Shown here piece after piece: positions 38,968-48,011 of a stretch of 64,000 nt of DNA. The notes beneath the pieces were generated by a model. It had not been told where the DNA came from, ran no database searches, and saw only the letters and a list, made by a program, of their open reading frames with translations. The translations under genes were made by a program, and so were the position numbers. Position 1 is the first letter of the stretch. Each line of letters starts with the position of its first letter. Source of the stretch: Nocardioidaceae bacterium (lineage in GTDB: Bacteria; Actinomycetota; Actinomycetes; Propionibacteriales; Nocardioidaceae); assembly GCA_018672315.1 (NCBI GenBank), contig CP076053.1:3335827-3399826 (forward strand). Reading direction: 5' to 3'.

Positions 38968-39912
38968 TCAGCCTCCGAGCGTCTCGGTCAGACGCTCGGC
39001 GGCAGAGCCCAGTCCCCATCGCTCGGTCAGTCCGGCCGCGGCCTCGGGGTCCACCGGACCGGTCGTCGGCAGCGTCAGGTCGGGGTCGCCGAGGTCGATC
39101 TCGCGAGCCACCGCGACCACCCGCGGCGCGACGTCGAGGTAGTCGGCCGCGTCCTTGACCTTGCGGCGTACACCCGGCGCCATGGCCGCGGCGGGGTCCT
39201 CCGCGGCGGCTCTGACGCCGTCCAGGTCACCGAACCTGCCCAGCAGGGTGGCGGCGGTCTTCTCACCCACTCCGGCTACACCGGGCAGACCGTCGGACGC
39301 GTCGCCGCGCAGGGTTGCGAAGGCGGCGTACTGCGCACCCGTCACGTCGTACTTCGCGCGCATCCAGGCGTCGTCGACCCGCTCGTGCCTCGAGACGCCG
39401 CGGGCGACGTAGAGGACCCGGACAGCCGGTGCGACGTCGGCCGGGGTCACGAGCTGGAACAGGTCGCGGTCACCGGTGACGACGTCGACCGGCATGCCGC
39501 GCCCGGCGTACGTCGTGGCCAGGGTCCCGATCACGTCGTCCGCCTCGTAGCCGTCCGCCCCGACGACCGGGATGCCCCAAGCGGCCAGCACGTCGCGGAT
39601 CACCGGCACCTGCGCAGCGAGCGGATCGGGCACCTCCTCGACGTCGGGGTCGGTCTCGACCTCCTCGACCACACGGTGCTCCTTGTACGACGGCAGCAGC
39701 TCGACCCTCCAGGCCGGACGCCAGTCGTTGTCCCAGCAGCAGGCCAGGTGCGTGGTCTCGTACTCACCCACCAGTCGGGAGATGAAGTCCATCAGGCCGC
39801 GCACCGCGTTGACCGGCGTGCCGTCGGGGGCGGTCACGGTGTCGGGCACCCCGTAGAACGCGCGGAAGTACAGCGAGGCGGTGTCGAGGAGCATCAGGCG
39901 CCGGTCGGTCAT
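38968..39912 (-). CDS. 5'-3' exonuclease (PolA N-terminal domain/FEN family)
   Basis: A 314-residue structure-specific nuclease equal to the N-terminal domain of DNA polymerase I but encoded alone. Acidic metal ligands appear in M-L-L-D-T-A, C-C-W-D-N-D, A-D-G-Y-E-A-D-D-V-I-G and T-G-D-R-D-L-F-Q-L, and the helix-hairpin-helix DNA-binding segment is G-D-A-S-D-G-L-P-G-V-A-G-V-G-E-K-T-A. Such stand-alone enzymes remove flaps or RNA primers. The ATG at 39912 has CAGGAT, a degenerate -10, 6 nt upstream. It follows a secreted nuclease gene, but the two look separately transcribed. Confidence 0.92.
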   Translation of the reverse strand: MTDRRLMLLDTASLYFRAFYGVPDTVTAPDGTPVNAVRGLMDFISRLVGEYETTHLACCWDNDWRPAWRVELLPSYKEHRVVEEVETDPDVEEVPDPLAAQVPVIRDVLAAWGIPVVGADGYEADDVIGTLATTYAGRGMPVDVVTGDRDLFQLVTPADVAPAVRVLYVARGVSRHERVDDAWMRAKYDVTGAQYAAFATLRGDASDGLPGVAGVGEKTAATLLGRFGDLDGVRAAAEDPAAAMAPGVRRKVKDAADYLDVAPRVVAVAREIDLGDPDLTLPTTGPVDPEAAAGLTERWGLGSAAERLTETLGG

Positions 39913-39941
39913 CCAGGCATCCTGCCACCGCCTCGACGCAG

Positions 39942-39979
39942 CAGGGCCGAGGAAGCGAATGAACGCCTCCTCGGCCCTG
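39942..39979 (-). terminator. Hairpin downstream of the ExeM-type nuclease gene
   Basis: CAGGGCCGAGGA (39942-39953) and TCCTCGGCCCTG (39968-39979) form a perfect 12-bp stem with a 14-nt loop, 17 bp past the nuclease stop on the minus strand. Confidence 0.7.
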
Positions 39980-39996
39980 TGCGGGCGTGCCGCGGG

Positions 39997-42900
39997 TCAG
40001 CGGCCCTTGCCGGGCTTGCCCTTCTCGGCCTTGCCCCTGTTGCCCTTGCCCTTGTTCCCCTTGCCCTGGTCGTGAGGAACGACCACGGTGTCGGTTGCAG
40101 TTGCGACGTTTCCGGCTGCGTCGGTCGCCGTCACGGTCACCGTGTACGTCCTGCCGTCGCCGCGCGGATCGCGCTCGGCACGCACCTCGAAGCCGTCAAC
40201 CTGGCTTCCCTGGACATCCCCCGGACGGTCGCCGCCGTAGAGCCCACGGTCGGCCTCGTCACTCGTGACGCCGACCTCGATCGTCGGCTCCTCGCCGGAG
40301 TCGTCGGTGGCCTCGATGTCGAGGGTCAGCGGCACGAGCCTGCCGTTCGGTGCCTTGATGCGGCCCGGTGAGACCGAGACCGTCACCTCGGGCGCCGTGG
40401 TGTCAGGGGTCGTCGGGTCAGGCGTCACCATCGAGGCGATCACCGGGTCGTGGTCGCTCGAGGCGTACGGACCGGGCGCGTCGTACGGGTCGTTGGAGTA
40501 CGCGAAGTACAGGTAGACGTACGGCTCGACCGAGTTGATCCGCCAGGCGGTGGCGTCGTCGAAGTTGTCGACGGCGCTCGGGGAGGCGAACAGGTCGTCG
40601 AGACGACCGACCGCCCCGTCGAAGCTGTAGGTCGGCTCGTTCTCACCGAGCTCGGCGATGAGGTCGACGTAGCCGGCGTCCTTGATCACCTGCACCGGCG
40701 GCTCCATCGCGTACGCGTTGAAGTCACCGCCGAGCACGTAGTCCGTGTCGTCCGTCCCGGTCGGTGAGCCCTCGAGCCAGTCGAGCAGCCGGTTCGCGGC
40801 GTAGACCCGGGTGTTGTTGCAGTTGCCCAGGAGCTCGGTGTCGGGGTCGCTCTCGAAGGCACCGGCGCCGGTGTAGGCGTCCGACGTGCGCGTGCCATCG
40901 CTCTCGCAGGAGGAGCCCTTGGACTTGAGGTGGTTCACGACCAGGGTCTGCTCCTCGCCCTCGATGTCGAAGGTCTGCGCGAGCGGCTGCCGGTTCTTGA
41001 AGGCCGGAGCACCGCTGCCGTCGACCAGGAACTCGTCGAGGTCCGTGGTGGCCGCGGTACCGACCTCGGTCGCCGTCTCGGGCCGGTAGAGGATGCCGAC
41101 CGCGATCTCGTCGGTGCCCAGCTCACCGTTCTGCAGCGCGGCGCCCGGGTCGACGTACGCCCAGGAATCGTTGGTCTCGCCGTCGTCGGCCGCGTCGAGG
41201 GCGTCGACGAGCTGCGCGATCGAGGACAGTTCTCCGTCGCCGTAGTCGTTCTCGATCTCGATGACCCCGACGACGTCGGCGTCGAGGTCGTTGACGGCGG
41301 TGACGATGCCGTCGAGCTGCGCCTCGTACTCCGCAACGCTTCGAGCACCGCGAGCGCCGGGGAACCCGGTGCCGTCACCGTTGCCGTTGAACAGGTTGAG
41401 CACGTTGAACGTGGCCACCCGCGGGCCGTCTGCGTCGAGCTCGGGCGCCTCGGGACGCGGCATCTCGACCAGGTCGGGAAGCACGGTGGGCTCGAGCAGC
41501 CACTTGCCGAAGCCATAGGACAGCGCCCCGGTGACCGACTCCACCGTGTCGCCGAGGCGTGCGCCGTCCTCACCGTCGAGGTACTTCGCGCGGGCCGCGT
41601 CCCGGTCGCCGGCGTCGTCGAGCACGATGCCGCGCTCGAAGTTCTGCTCGGCGACCTCCTGGGCGCCGTCGTCCACCGGGGCGACGTCGGTGGGCGTACG
41701 CAGCACGCCGTCGACGGACAGGCCGACCTCTCCGAAGCGCCAGGTGTCGAACAGGTTCGAGACCGTGAGGTCGGAGGCCGTGACCTGCATGCCCTCCAGC
41801 GACTCGCGCTCCTCCTCGGTCGCCGGGAGGTCGAGGTCGGTCGCCGCAGGCACGTCGACGCCGGTGGCGCAGACGGCGGCGGCCGTGACCTCGGTCAGCT
41901 CGGTGAGCTCGAAGAACTCGTCCACCGTGCCACCGACGGCGACCTGCTGACCGACGGCGACCTCGCCGACGCGGTCGCGGACCGAGTCGGCCTCCGCGCC
42001 CGCCGGGTCGCCGATGTAGACGAAGAGGCCCTCGGAGGTCGCGGGATCGTCGTCGACGTCGGCGGCCTCCTCCTGCACGAAGTAGCCACCGAGGTCGGGC
42101 GCGACCTGGGTGACCACGGCGTTCACGACGACCTCCTGGCCCTCGAGCGGCGAGGCGTCCCCCGGGCCCTGGACGGCCGAGATGAGCGTGGGTCCGGCGT
42201 CACAGCTCGGGGCGGGAGGGGCGACCGGGGGCTGCTCCTCCGCCTCCTCGCCGTTGACGATGCCCCGCGACGCCCTGGACGGCCCGGTCCAGACGCCGTC
42301 GAGCTTCTGGAGCGACTGGCCGACCGGGGTCGAGCCGGTCTCCGCGACGCCGATGTCCGTCGAGGTCGACCCGCTCGCCGGGCCGCCGGTCGCGGTGAAG
42401 TCGCCCTCGTAGGAGAGGAACTCGACGACCGTGCCGTCCGCGGCGACGAGTGCCCAGCCGTCGGGCTCGCCGTTCTGGATCCCGCTGTAGTCGAAGGCGA
42501 ACGCCTGAGTCGCGTCGCGCGCCTCACCGCTCACGGGGATCGTTCCGTAGACGATGCCGTTGCTGCCGTTGTAGAGGACCAGCGACCAGCCCTCGATGCT
42601 CGCGCCGACCGGCACGGTCACCTCGAGGAACTCCCCGACGTCACCGCCGTCGTTGTCGTAGTGGATCTCGGAGGTGTACGCGCCGTTGTCCGGGGAGGCG
42701 TCGAGAGCAGGCTCCTCGCCGTCACCGGGCTCACCACCGTCACCGGGCTCGCCGCCGTCACCGGGCTCACCACCGAGGCCCGGGTTGACCGTCCCCTTGG
42801 AGGAGGGATCCGTGACGGTCCACGTGCCGTCGGCCTGACGGGACAGCGAGGCCCCGGCGGGGCCAGTTCCGTCCTCCGCGACCCCGATGTCGGTCGAGGT

Positions 42901-43335
42901 CATGCCGTCGGCGGGACCGCCGACCGCGGTGAGCGTCCCCTCGTAGGACAGGAACTCGGCGACACTCCCGTCACCCCGCACGAGGGCGAGCCCGTCGGAG
43001 GCGCCGTTCTGGAGGCCGTTGGAGGGGTAGTCGAGCACGAGGACGCCATCGACGACGTCGGCGTCGGCCAACGTGCGGGCGGACCCGTACGGGGCGCCGT
43101 CGTTGCCGTTGTAGAGCACGACGGACCAGCCCTCGACGCTCGTGCCGTCCGGCACCTGCACCTCGATGAACTCGCCCGTGTCCGTGCCGGCGTTGTCGTA
43201 GTGCAGCTCGGAGACGAACGGCGTCGTGGGCACGGCGGCGTACGCGGGGGACAGGCCGGTCAGGCCGGCGGTGCCGCCGGCGACTGCGGCGGCACAGAGG
43301 ACGGCAAGGGCCGTCCGGGGAGATCGTGGGGTCAC
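39997..43335 (-). CDS. ExeM/NucH family secreted endonuclease with two lamin-tail domains
   Basis: A 1112-residue exported nuclease, probably digesting extracellular DNA. A signal peptide (about 1-33, ending A-Y-A-A) is followed by two lamin-tail (LTD) repeats at about 36-180 and 215-360. A G-G-E-P-G-D repeat linker separates them. An OB-fold region lies near 385-500, and an endonuclease/exonuclease/phosphatase domain at about 655-980 has A-T-F-N-V-L-N-L-F-N, I-E-I-E-N-D-Y-G, L-G-G-D-F-N-A-Y and S-S-D-H-D-P-V. An Ig-like domain and a Lys/Gly-rich tail close the protein, and no cell-wall sorting signal is seen. The GTG at 43335 follows GAGGA. Confidence 0.92.
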   Translation of the reverse strand: MTPRSPRTALAVLCAAAVAGGTAGLTGLSPAYAAVPTTPFVSELHYDNAGTDTGEFIEVQVPDGTSVEGWSVVLYNGNDGAPYGSARTLADADVVDGVLVLDYPSNGLQNGASDGLALVRGDGSVAEFLSYEGTLTAVGGPADGMTSTDIGVAEDGTGPAGASLSRQADGTWTVTDPSSKGTVNPGLGGEPGDGGEPGDGGEPGDGEEPALDASPDNGAYTSEIHYDNDGGDVGEFLEVTVPVGASIEGWSLVLYNGSNGIVYGTIPVSGEARDATQAFAFDYSGIQNGEPDGWALVAADGTVVEFLSYEGDFTATGGPASGSTSTDIGVAETGSTPVGQSLQKLDGVWTGPSRASRGIVNGEEAEEQPPVAPPAPSCDAGPTLISAVQGPGDASPLEGQEVVVNAVVTQVAPDLGGYFVQEEAADVDDDPATSEGLFVYIGDPAGAEADSVRDRVGEVAVGQQVAVGGTVDEFFELTELTEVTAAAVCATGVDVPAATDLDLPATEEERESLEGMQVTASDLTVSNLFDTWRFGEVGLSVDGVLRTPTDVAPVDDGAQEVAEQNFERGIVLDDAGDRDAARAKYLDGEDGARLGDTVESVTGALSYGFGKWLLEPTVLPDLVEMPRPEAPELDADGPRVATFNVLNLFNGNGDGTGFPGARGARSVAEYEAQLDGIVTAVNDLDADVVGVIEIENDYGDGELSSIAQLVDALDAADDGETNDSWAYVDPGAALQNGELGTDEIAVGILYRPETATEVGTAATTDLDEFLVDGSGAPAFKNRQPLAQTFDIEGEEQTLVVNHLKSKGSSCESDGTRTSDAYTGAGAFESDPDTELLGNCNNTRVYAANRLLDWLEGSPTGTDDTDYVLGGDFNAYAMEPPVQVIKDAGYVDLIAELGENEPTYSFDGAVGRLDDLFASPSAVDNFDDATAWRINSVEPYVYLYFAYSNDPYDAPGPYASSDHDPVIASMVTPDPTTPDTTAPEVTVSVSPGRIKAPNGRLVPLTLDIEATDDSGEEPTIEVGVTSDEADRGLYGGDRPGDVQGSQVDGFEVRAERDPRGDGRTYTVTVTATDAAGNVATATDTVVVPHDQGKGNKGKGNRGKAEKGKPGKGR

Positions 43336-43495
43336 GGTGGTCCTCGGTCATCGGTGGATGGGTGCGGGCCGCCCGATCGGCCGGACCCGAGCCAACGCGG
43401 TCGGGATGAACGCCAGGTGACGCCACGCCGCACGAAACAGGCAGGACACGCAGAGTTCACCCCTCGGCCCAGACCGGGACGACTCGGGCGGTCCC

Positions 43496-43501
43496 TAGGC
43501 T
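43496..43501 (+). promoter_or_regulatory. -10 element TAGGCT, leaderless amidohydrolase
   Basis: TAGGCT is 6 nt before the GTG at 43508. The divergent ExeM gene starts at 43335, leaving 172 bp between coding regions for both promoters. Confidence 0.65.
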
Positions 43502-43507
43502 GGGCGG

Positions 43508-45148
43508 GTGGCTGCCGACTCCTCACCGACGCGACGCACCCTGCTCCGCGGCGGTGTGGTGCACACCGGGCGCCACGACGAGCGGCACACCGCCCTCGCG
43601 ATCGAGGGCGACCGCCTCGTGGGCTCGGGGGACGACGCCTGGGCGTCCGCATACGACGGCGCGGACGAGGTCGTCGAGCTCGCCGGGGCCTGGGTCGCAC
43701 CGGCGTTCGTCGACGCGCACGTCCACACCGTGGCGACCGGCTTCCTCCGCACCCAGCTCGATCTCATCGGCCTGCCCAGCCTGGAGGCCTGCCTGCGCGC
43801 GGTCGCGGAGCACGACGAGCGGCAGCGCCGGGAAGACCCCGACCGATCGGGTGACGTGCTGCTCGGCACCGGGTGGGACGAGACCGCCTGGCCCGAGCGG
43901 CGAGCCCCCACCGGAGTCGAGCTGGACCGGGCCGCGCCCGGCCGGCCGGTCTACGTCGCACGTGTCGACGGGCACTCGGCGGTCGTCAGTGCTCGCTTCG
44001 CCGAGCAGGTCCCCGACGTGCGCTCCCTGCCCGGCTGGCACGACTCGGGGCTGGTCGAGCGGGAGGCGTACGCCGCCGTCAACGCTGCCCTCGGCACCCT
44101 GGTGGGTCCCGGCCAGCGCCTGGAAGCGGCCCGCGCCGCTGTCGCGGCCATGGCCGCAGCCGGCATCGCCGGGTTCCACGAGAACGCCGCCCCGCACCTG
44201 GGCCCCGCCGAGGAGATGAGCCTGGTGCGGCGCGCCGCCGAGGAGCGGGGGCTCCACGCGACCCTCTACTGGGGGGCCCGGGACGCCTTCGACGTGATGG
44301 ACGCGTACGGCGCCGTCGGGCTGGCGGGCGACCTCAACGCCGACGGCGCGATCGGCTCGTGCACCGCGGCGATGAGTACGCCGTACACGGCGCTCCCCGA
44401 CCACAGTCACGGTGACGGTCACGGAGAGGCATCGACCCACCGTGGCCACGAGTTCCTGAGTGTCGACGAGGTCGCAGCGCACGTGCTGGCCTGCACCTCC
44501 CGCGGTGTCCAGGCGGGATTCCACTGCATCGGTGACGCGGCGCTGGAGGTCGTGGCGGCGGGGTTCGAGTCAGCGGCGCGCACGGTCGGCGACGAGGCGC
44601 TGCGGGCCTGTCGGCACCGCCTCGAGCACGTCGAGATGCCCAGTGCCCGGGTCCGCGCCACGATGGCGCGCCTGGGCGTGGTCGCCTCCGTGCAGCCCGT
44701 CTTCGACGCGCTGTGGGGCGGCCCGCACGGCATGTACGCCGACCGGCTGGGGGAGCGGTGGCGCGAGATGAACCCGTTCGCCGCCATGCACGGCGCCGGT
44801 GTGCCGCTGGCGCTGGGCTCCGACGGCCCCGTCACCCCGGTGGGCCCGTGGGAGGCCACCCGCGCTGCCGTCGCGCACCGTACGCCCGGTCACGGCATCG
44901 ACGCCGCGACCGCCTTCGCGGCGCACACCCTCGGGGGCTGGCGCGCGGCCCGTGTCGACGACGCCGGGCGTCTGGCCCCGGGCTGGCGAGCCCACCTCGC
45001 CGCATGGCGTGTCCGGGAGGAGCCGACGGACTCGGGCTGGCTGCCGGGGACGCTCACGAGCTCTTCGTCGACGACGTCGGTGCCGGTCCCCACTTGCGAA
45101 TCGCTGTGGGTGAACGGCCGACGCGTCGACCGACATGACCCGAAGTGA
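43508..45148 (+). CDS. Amidohydrolase family protein (YtcJ/amidohydrolase-3 like)
   Basis: A 546-residue TIM-barrel metal hydrolase of the YtcJ-like group. Metal-site motifs are V-D-A-H-V-H-T-V, then G-F-H-C-I-G-D-A-A and C-R-H-R-L-E-H-V-E, with the final catalytic Asp in L-G-S-D-G-P-V. A lysine-type carboxylated bridge is not obvious, as in this subgroup. A His-rich insert (D-H-S-H-G-D-G-H-G) is at about residue 300. The C-terminus lacks the barrel and has a Ser/Thr-rich stretch. The substrate (an amide, formamide or enamide) cannot be predicted. It is not preceded by a related transporter. Confidence 0.87.
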   Translation: MAADSSPTRRTLLRGGVVHTGRHDERHTALAIEGDRLVGSGDDAWASAYDGADEVVELAGAWVAPAFVDAHVHTVATGFLRTQLDLIGLPSLEACLRAVAEHDERQRREDPDRSGDVLLGTGWDETAWPERRAPTGVELDRAAPGRPVYVARVDGHSAVVSARFAEQVPDVRSLPGWHDSGLVEREAYAAVNAALGTLVGPGQRLEAARAAVAAMAAAGIAGFHENAAPHLGPAEEMSLVRRAAEERGLHATLYWGARDAFDVMDAYGAVGLAGDLNADGAIGSCTAAMSTPYTALPDHSHGDGHGEASTHRGHEFLSVDEVAAHVLACTSRGVQAGFHCIGDAALEVVAAGFESAARTVGDEALRACRHRLEHVEMPSARVRATMARLGVVASVQPVFDALWGGPHGMYADRLGERWREMNPFAAMHGAGVPLALGSDGPVTPVGPWEATRAAVAHRTPGHGIDAATAFAAHTLGGWRAARVDDAGRLAPGWRAHLAAWRVREEPTDSGWLPGTLTSSSSTTSVPVPTCESLWVNGRRVDRHDPK

Positions 45149-45567
45149 CTATTGCGCACCAGCGGAGCGAGTTCGAATTCCCTGACGACACGCCCGCAAA
45201 CGTCGATGGCGCGAAAAATTCTCGGAGATTTCATGGACCGCGAGCTGCCCATGACCTGCAGGTTCTTCACGTTCCCCCAGGTCAGACCCGCCTTGACACC
45301 TCAGGGCCGAGATCAGAAAGTGATCCCCGTCATCCTGTGCAGAACGCCGAGGAAGAGTGCGGAAAGACGGAGTGGGAGCCGGGGTCGGGGGTCCACCGAC
45401 AGCCGGCACCACATCGCGCCGCGCGACCCGAGGCGGGGAGGGACCCGGAGGGGGCCCGCGTTCGCTAGACAACTTTCCGTACCGGCCATCCAGGTCGGCG
45501 CGGTCAGGTCCGAAGGACGCGGATCCCCTCCGGCACTGCGCCGGCCCCCTCACGTAGGTTGCCGGGC
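45149..45567. other. 419-bp gene-free stretch between the amidohydrolase and lnt
   Basis: I see no convincing gene here. The first 150 bp are clearly poorer in GC than the flanks (for example GCGAAAAATTCTCGG near 45212). Frames crossing it lack ribosome sites and any protein family I recognise. The only regulatory signal is the lnt -10 at its right end. A small RNA or a decayed gene is possible but unsupported. Confidence 0.6.
45555..45560 (+). promoter_or_regulatory. -10 element TAGGTT, leaderless lnt
   Basis: TAGGTT is 7 nt before the GTG at 45568, which excludes the further upstream start at 45559. Confidence 0.65.
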
Positions 45568-47187
45568 GTGACGTTCGCCCGCGCCTGCGCCGCCGTCGTG
45601 ACCGGCATGCTGCTCGCGGTCTCGGTCGCCCCGCTGTCCCTGTGGTGGGCGGCGCCGCTGGGTGTCGCAGCGCTCGGCCTGGCCGTCTGGCGGGCGAGGT
45701 TGCGCACGGCCGCCTGGCTGGGACTCCTCGCAGGCCTCGTCTGGTTCGGTGTGGCGGTCTCCTGGGTCTCGCGGGTGGCGTTCGCCGCCTGGCCCGGCCT
45801 GGCCCTCGTCGAGGGCGTGTACGTGGCCGTGCTCGCCGTGGGTCTCGCAGCACTCTCGCGCCTGCCGGCCGCTCCGTGGTGGCAGGCCGCGCTGTGGGCG
45901 ACGGTGGAGACCGTGCGCAGCAGCTGGCCGCTCGGTGGCTTCCCGTGGCTGCGGCTCGCGCACACCACACCCGACAGTCCGCTGTCCTCGCTGCTGCCGC
46001 TGCTGGGCGTCGTCGGCACGAGTCTCGCCGTGGCCCTGGTGGGCACCTCGCTGTGCGCGGTGCTGCTCGCGGCGTACGCCCGCCGGCCCCGCCGTGTGCT
46101 CGGCGCCACCGTGGGCGTCGTCGTCGTGGCCGGGACGAGTCTCGTGACGCTGCTGCTGCTGCCCGTCCACGCGGCGGCGGACACGGGCGTCGCGGGGGAG
46201 GACCTGCAGGTCGCGCTGGTGCAGGGCGGCATCACCGCCGGCTCCTCGACGATCTCCTCACCCGACATCGTGCTGGACAACCACGTGGCCGCCACGCTGG
46301 AGCTCGCGGCAGCGGTCGATGCCGGTGAGCTGCCGCCCCTGGACCTGGTGGTGTGGCCGGAGAACGCCTCGGACGACGACCCCTTCCGTGACCCCACGGT
46401 GTTCGCCGCCATCACGGGTGCTGTGCGTGCCGTGGGCGCGCCCGCCCTGACCGGCATCGTCGTCGACCGGGACCCGGCCTCCCGAGCTGCGGGACTGCGC
46501 TGGGCGAACCGGGTGCAGGTCTGGGACGCCGCGGGGGAGCCCCGCGGGTCCTACGACAAGCAGCACGGCGTGCCGTTCGGGGAGTACGTCCCGCTCCGCG
46601 ACCTGCTGACGCCGCTGTTCCCCCAGCTGGCGGCGGTGCCGCAGGACATGCGCCCGGGCATCAGACCGGGGGTGCTGGCGGTGCCCCGCGTCGGCGAGCG
46701 TGCTCCGGCCGGGGGCCAGGCACCCGAGGAGCAGCCCCGGACCCTCCCCGTCGGCGTGCTGATCTGCTTCGAGGTGGCCGACGTCGGCCTCGCCCGCGAC
46801 GCGGTGGCCGACGGCGCGCAGGTGATCGCCGTGCCGACGAACAACGCCACGTACCTCGGCACGCCGCAGCTCGCGCAGCAGCTCCAGATCGCCCGCACCA
46901 CGGCCATGGCGACGCATCGTCCGTTGCTCATCGCCGCCACGAACGGCCTCACCGCGCTGGTCGACGCCGACGGCGAGGTGCGTACGCAGCTGCCCCTGCA
47001 GGACACCGGCGTGCTGACCGCGGCGGTGAAGCCTCGCGCGGACCTCGTGCCCGCGGTCGCGCACGGGCTCCTCATCGACCGGATCGTGTGGCTCGTGGCC
47101 GCTCTCGGTGTGCTGCTCGCCGTCATGGCTGCGCGGCTGCGGGGCCGCCGGGAGACGTCCGTCCGGTCCGGCGGTGAGGCGGCGTGA
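45568..47187 (+). CDS. lnt: Apolipoprotein N-acyltransferase Lnt
   Basis: A 539-residue membrane enzyme that N-acylates the N-terminal cysteine of lipoproteins. About six N-terminal membrane segments precede a nitrilase-fold domain with the triad Glu265 (V-W-P-E-N-A), Lys331 (Y-D-K-Q-H-G-V-P-F-G-E-Y) and Cys400 (L-I-C-F-E-V). A final hydrophobic helix is at the C-terminus. In mycobacteria Lnt is fused to Ppm1; here they are separate genes with a 4-nt overlap (GTGA). One predicted substrate in this window is the FKBP lipoprotein at 30602. Confidence 0.93.
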   Translation: MTFARACAAVVTGMLLAVSVAPLSLWWAAPLGVAALGLAVWRARLRTAAWLGLLAGLVWFGVAVSWVSRVAFAAWPGLALVEGVYVAVLAVGLAALSRLPAAPWWQAALWATVETVRSSWPLGGFPWLRLAHTTPDSPLSSLLPLLGVVGTSLAVALVGTSLCAVLLAAYARRPRRVLGATVGVVVVAGTSLVTLLLLPVHAAADTGVAGEDLQVALVQGGITAGSSTISSPDIVLDNHVAATLELAAAVDAGELPPLDLVVWPENASDDDPFRDPTVFAAITGAVRAVGAPALTGIVVDRDPASRAAGLRWANRVQVWDAAGEPRGSYDKQHGVPFGEYVPLRDLLTPLFPQLAAVPQDMRPGIRPGVLAVPRVGERAPAGGQAPEEQPRTLPVGVLICFEVADVGLARDAVADGAQVIAVPTNNATYLGTPQLAQQLQIARTTAMATHRPLLIAATNGLTALVDADGEVRTQLPLQDTGVLTAAVKPRADLVPAVAHGLLIDRIVWLVAALGVLLAVMAARLRGRRETSVRSGGEAA

Positions 47188-48002
47188 CCCCGGCCTTCGC
47201 GGACCCGGACGCGGGTCCGGGTTCGGGGCCGGGCTCGGTCGTCGTGGTGGTGCCGACGTACGACGAGCGCGAGAGCCTGCCGCCGCTCCTGGACCGCATC
47301 GAGGCCCTCGAGCTCGCGGTGGAGGTGCTGGTCGTCGACGACGGCTCACCCGACGGCACCGGGGAGTACGCCGACCAGCGCGCCGCGCGTACGCCCTGGC
47401 TCCACGTCTTGCACCGCACGACGAAGGAGGGGCTGGGCGCTGCCTACCTGCACGGGTTCGCCTGGGCCCTGCGCCACGGTGCGGACGTCGTCGTGGAGAT
47501 GGACGCCGACGGCTCGCACCAGCCGGAGCAGCTCGTCCGGTTGCTGGCGGCTCTCGAGCACGCGGACGTCGTGATCGGCTCGCGCTACGTCCCCGGCGGG
47601 AGCGTCGAGGACTGGCCGCTGTCGCGCCGGCTGCTCAGCCGAGGTGGCAACCTCTACATCCGTGCCGCTCTCGGCGTGCCGTTGCGGGACAGCACGGCGG
47701 GCTTCCGCGCCTTCCGCCGCACTGCGCTGGAGACCATCTCGCTCGAGGACGTCGAGTCCCACGGCTACGTGTTCCAGGCCGACCTCGCCCGCCGCGCCAT
47801 CGCGCGCGGTCTGCGGGTCGTGGAGGTGCCGATCACCTTCGTCGAGCGCACCCGGGGCGAGTCCAAGATGACCGCGGACGTCGCCTGGGAGTCCCTGCGG
47901 CTGGTCACCCGATGGGGTGTGCGGGCCCGCGCGTCCGAGGCCGAGGACCGTGCGCGGCGGGCGTGGCGCCGCGTGCGGGGGTCGTTCTCGGCCACCTCCT
48001 AG
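47184..48002 (+). CDS. ppm1: Polyprenol monophosphomannose synthase Ppm1
   Basis: A 272-residue GT2 glycosyltransferase that makes polyprenyl-phosphate-mannose, donor for lipoglycan and protein mannosylation. The nucleotide-sugar site is V-V-D-D-G-S-P-D-G-T and the metal motif is E-M-D-A-D-G-S-H-Q-P-E. R-D-S-T-A-G-F-R-A-F-R and the late P-I-T-F-V-E-R-x-R-G-E-S-K-M are diagnostic of DPM1-type enzymes. No membrane helix is present, so it would associate with the membrane through its partner Lnt, as in the fused mycobacterial protein. The TAG stop overlaps the fxsA -10. Confidence 0.94.
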   Translation: MTPAFADPDAGPGSGPGSVVVVVPTYDERESLPPLLDRIEALELAVEVLVVDDGSPDGTGEYADQRAARTPWLHVLHRTTKEGLGAAYLHGFAWALRHGADVVVEMDADGSHQPEQLVRLLAALEHADVVIGSRYVPGGSVEDWPLSRRLLSRGGNLYIRAALGVPLRDSTAGFRAFRRTALETISLEDVESHGYVFQADLARRAIARGLRVVEVPITFVERTRGESKMTADVAWESLRLVTRWGVRARASEAEDRARRAWRRVRGSFSATS

Positions 48003-48005
48003 GCT
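48000..48005 (+). promoter_or_regulatory. -10 element TAGGCT, leaderless fxsA
   Basis: TAGGCT contains the ppm1 stop codon and is 6 nt before the ATG at 48012. A GTG at 48006 would touch the -10, so the ATG is preferred. Confidence 0.6.
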
Positions 48006-48011
48006 GTGAGC

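Noticed and set aside
45294-45299. TTGACA as a -35 promoter element in the gap before lnt
   Set aside because: No acceptable -10 follows at 16-19 bp, and the lnt start already has a well-placed TAGGTT 7 nt upstream.
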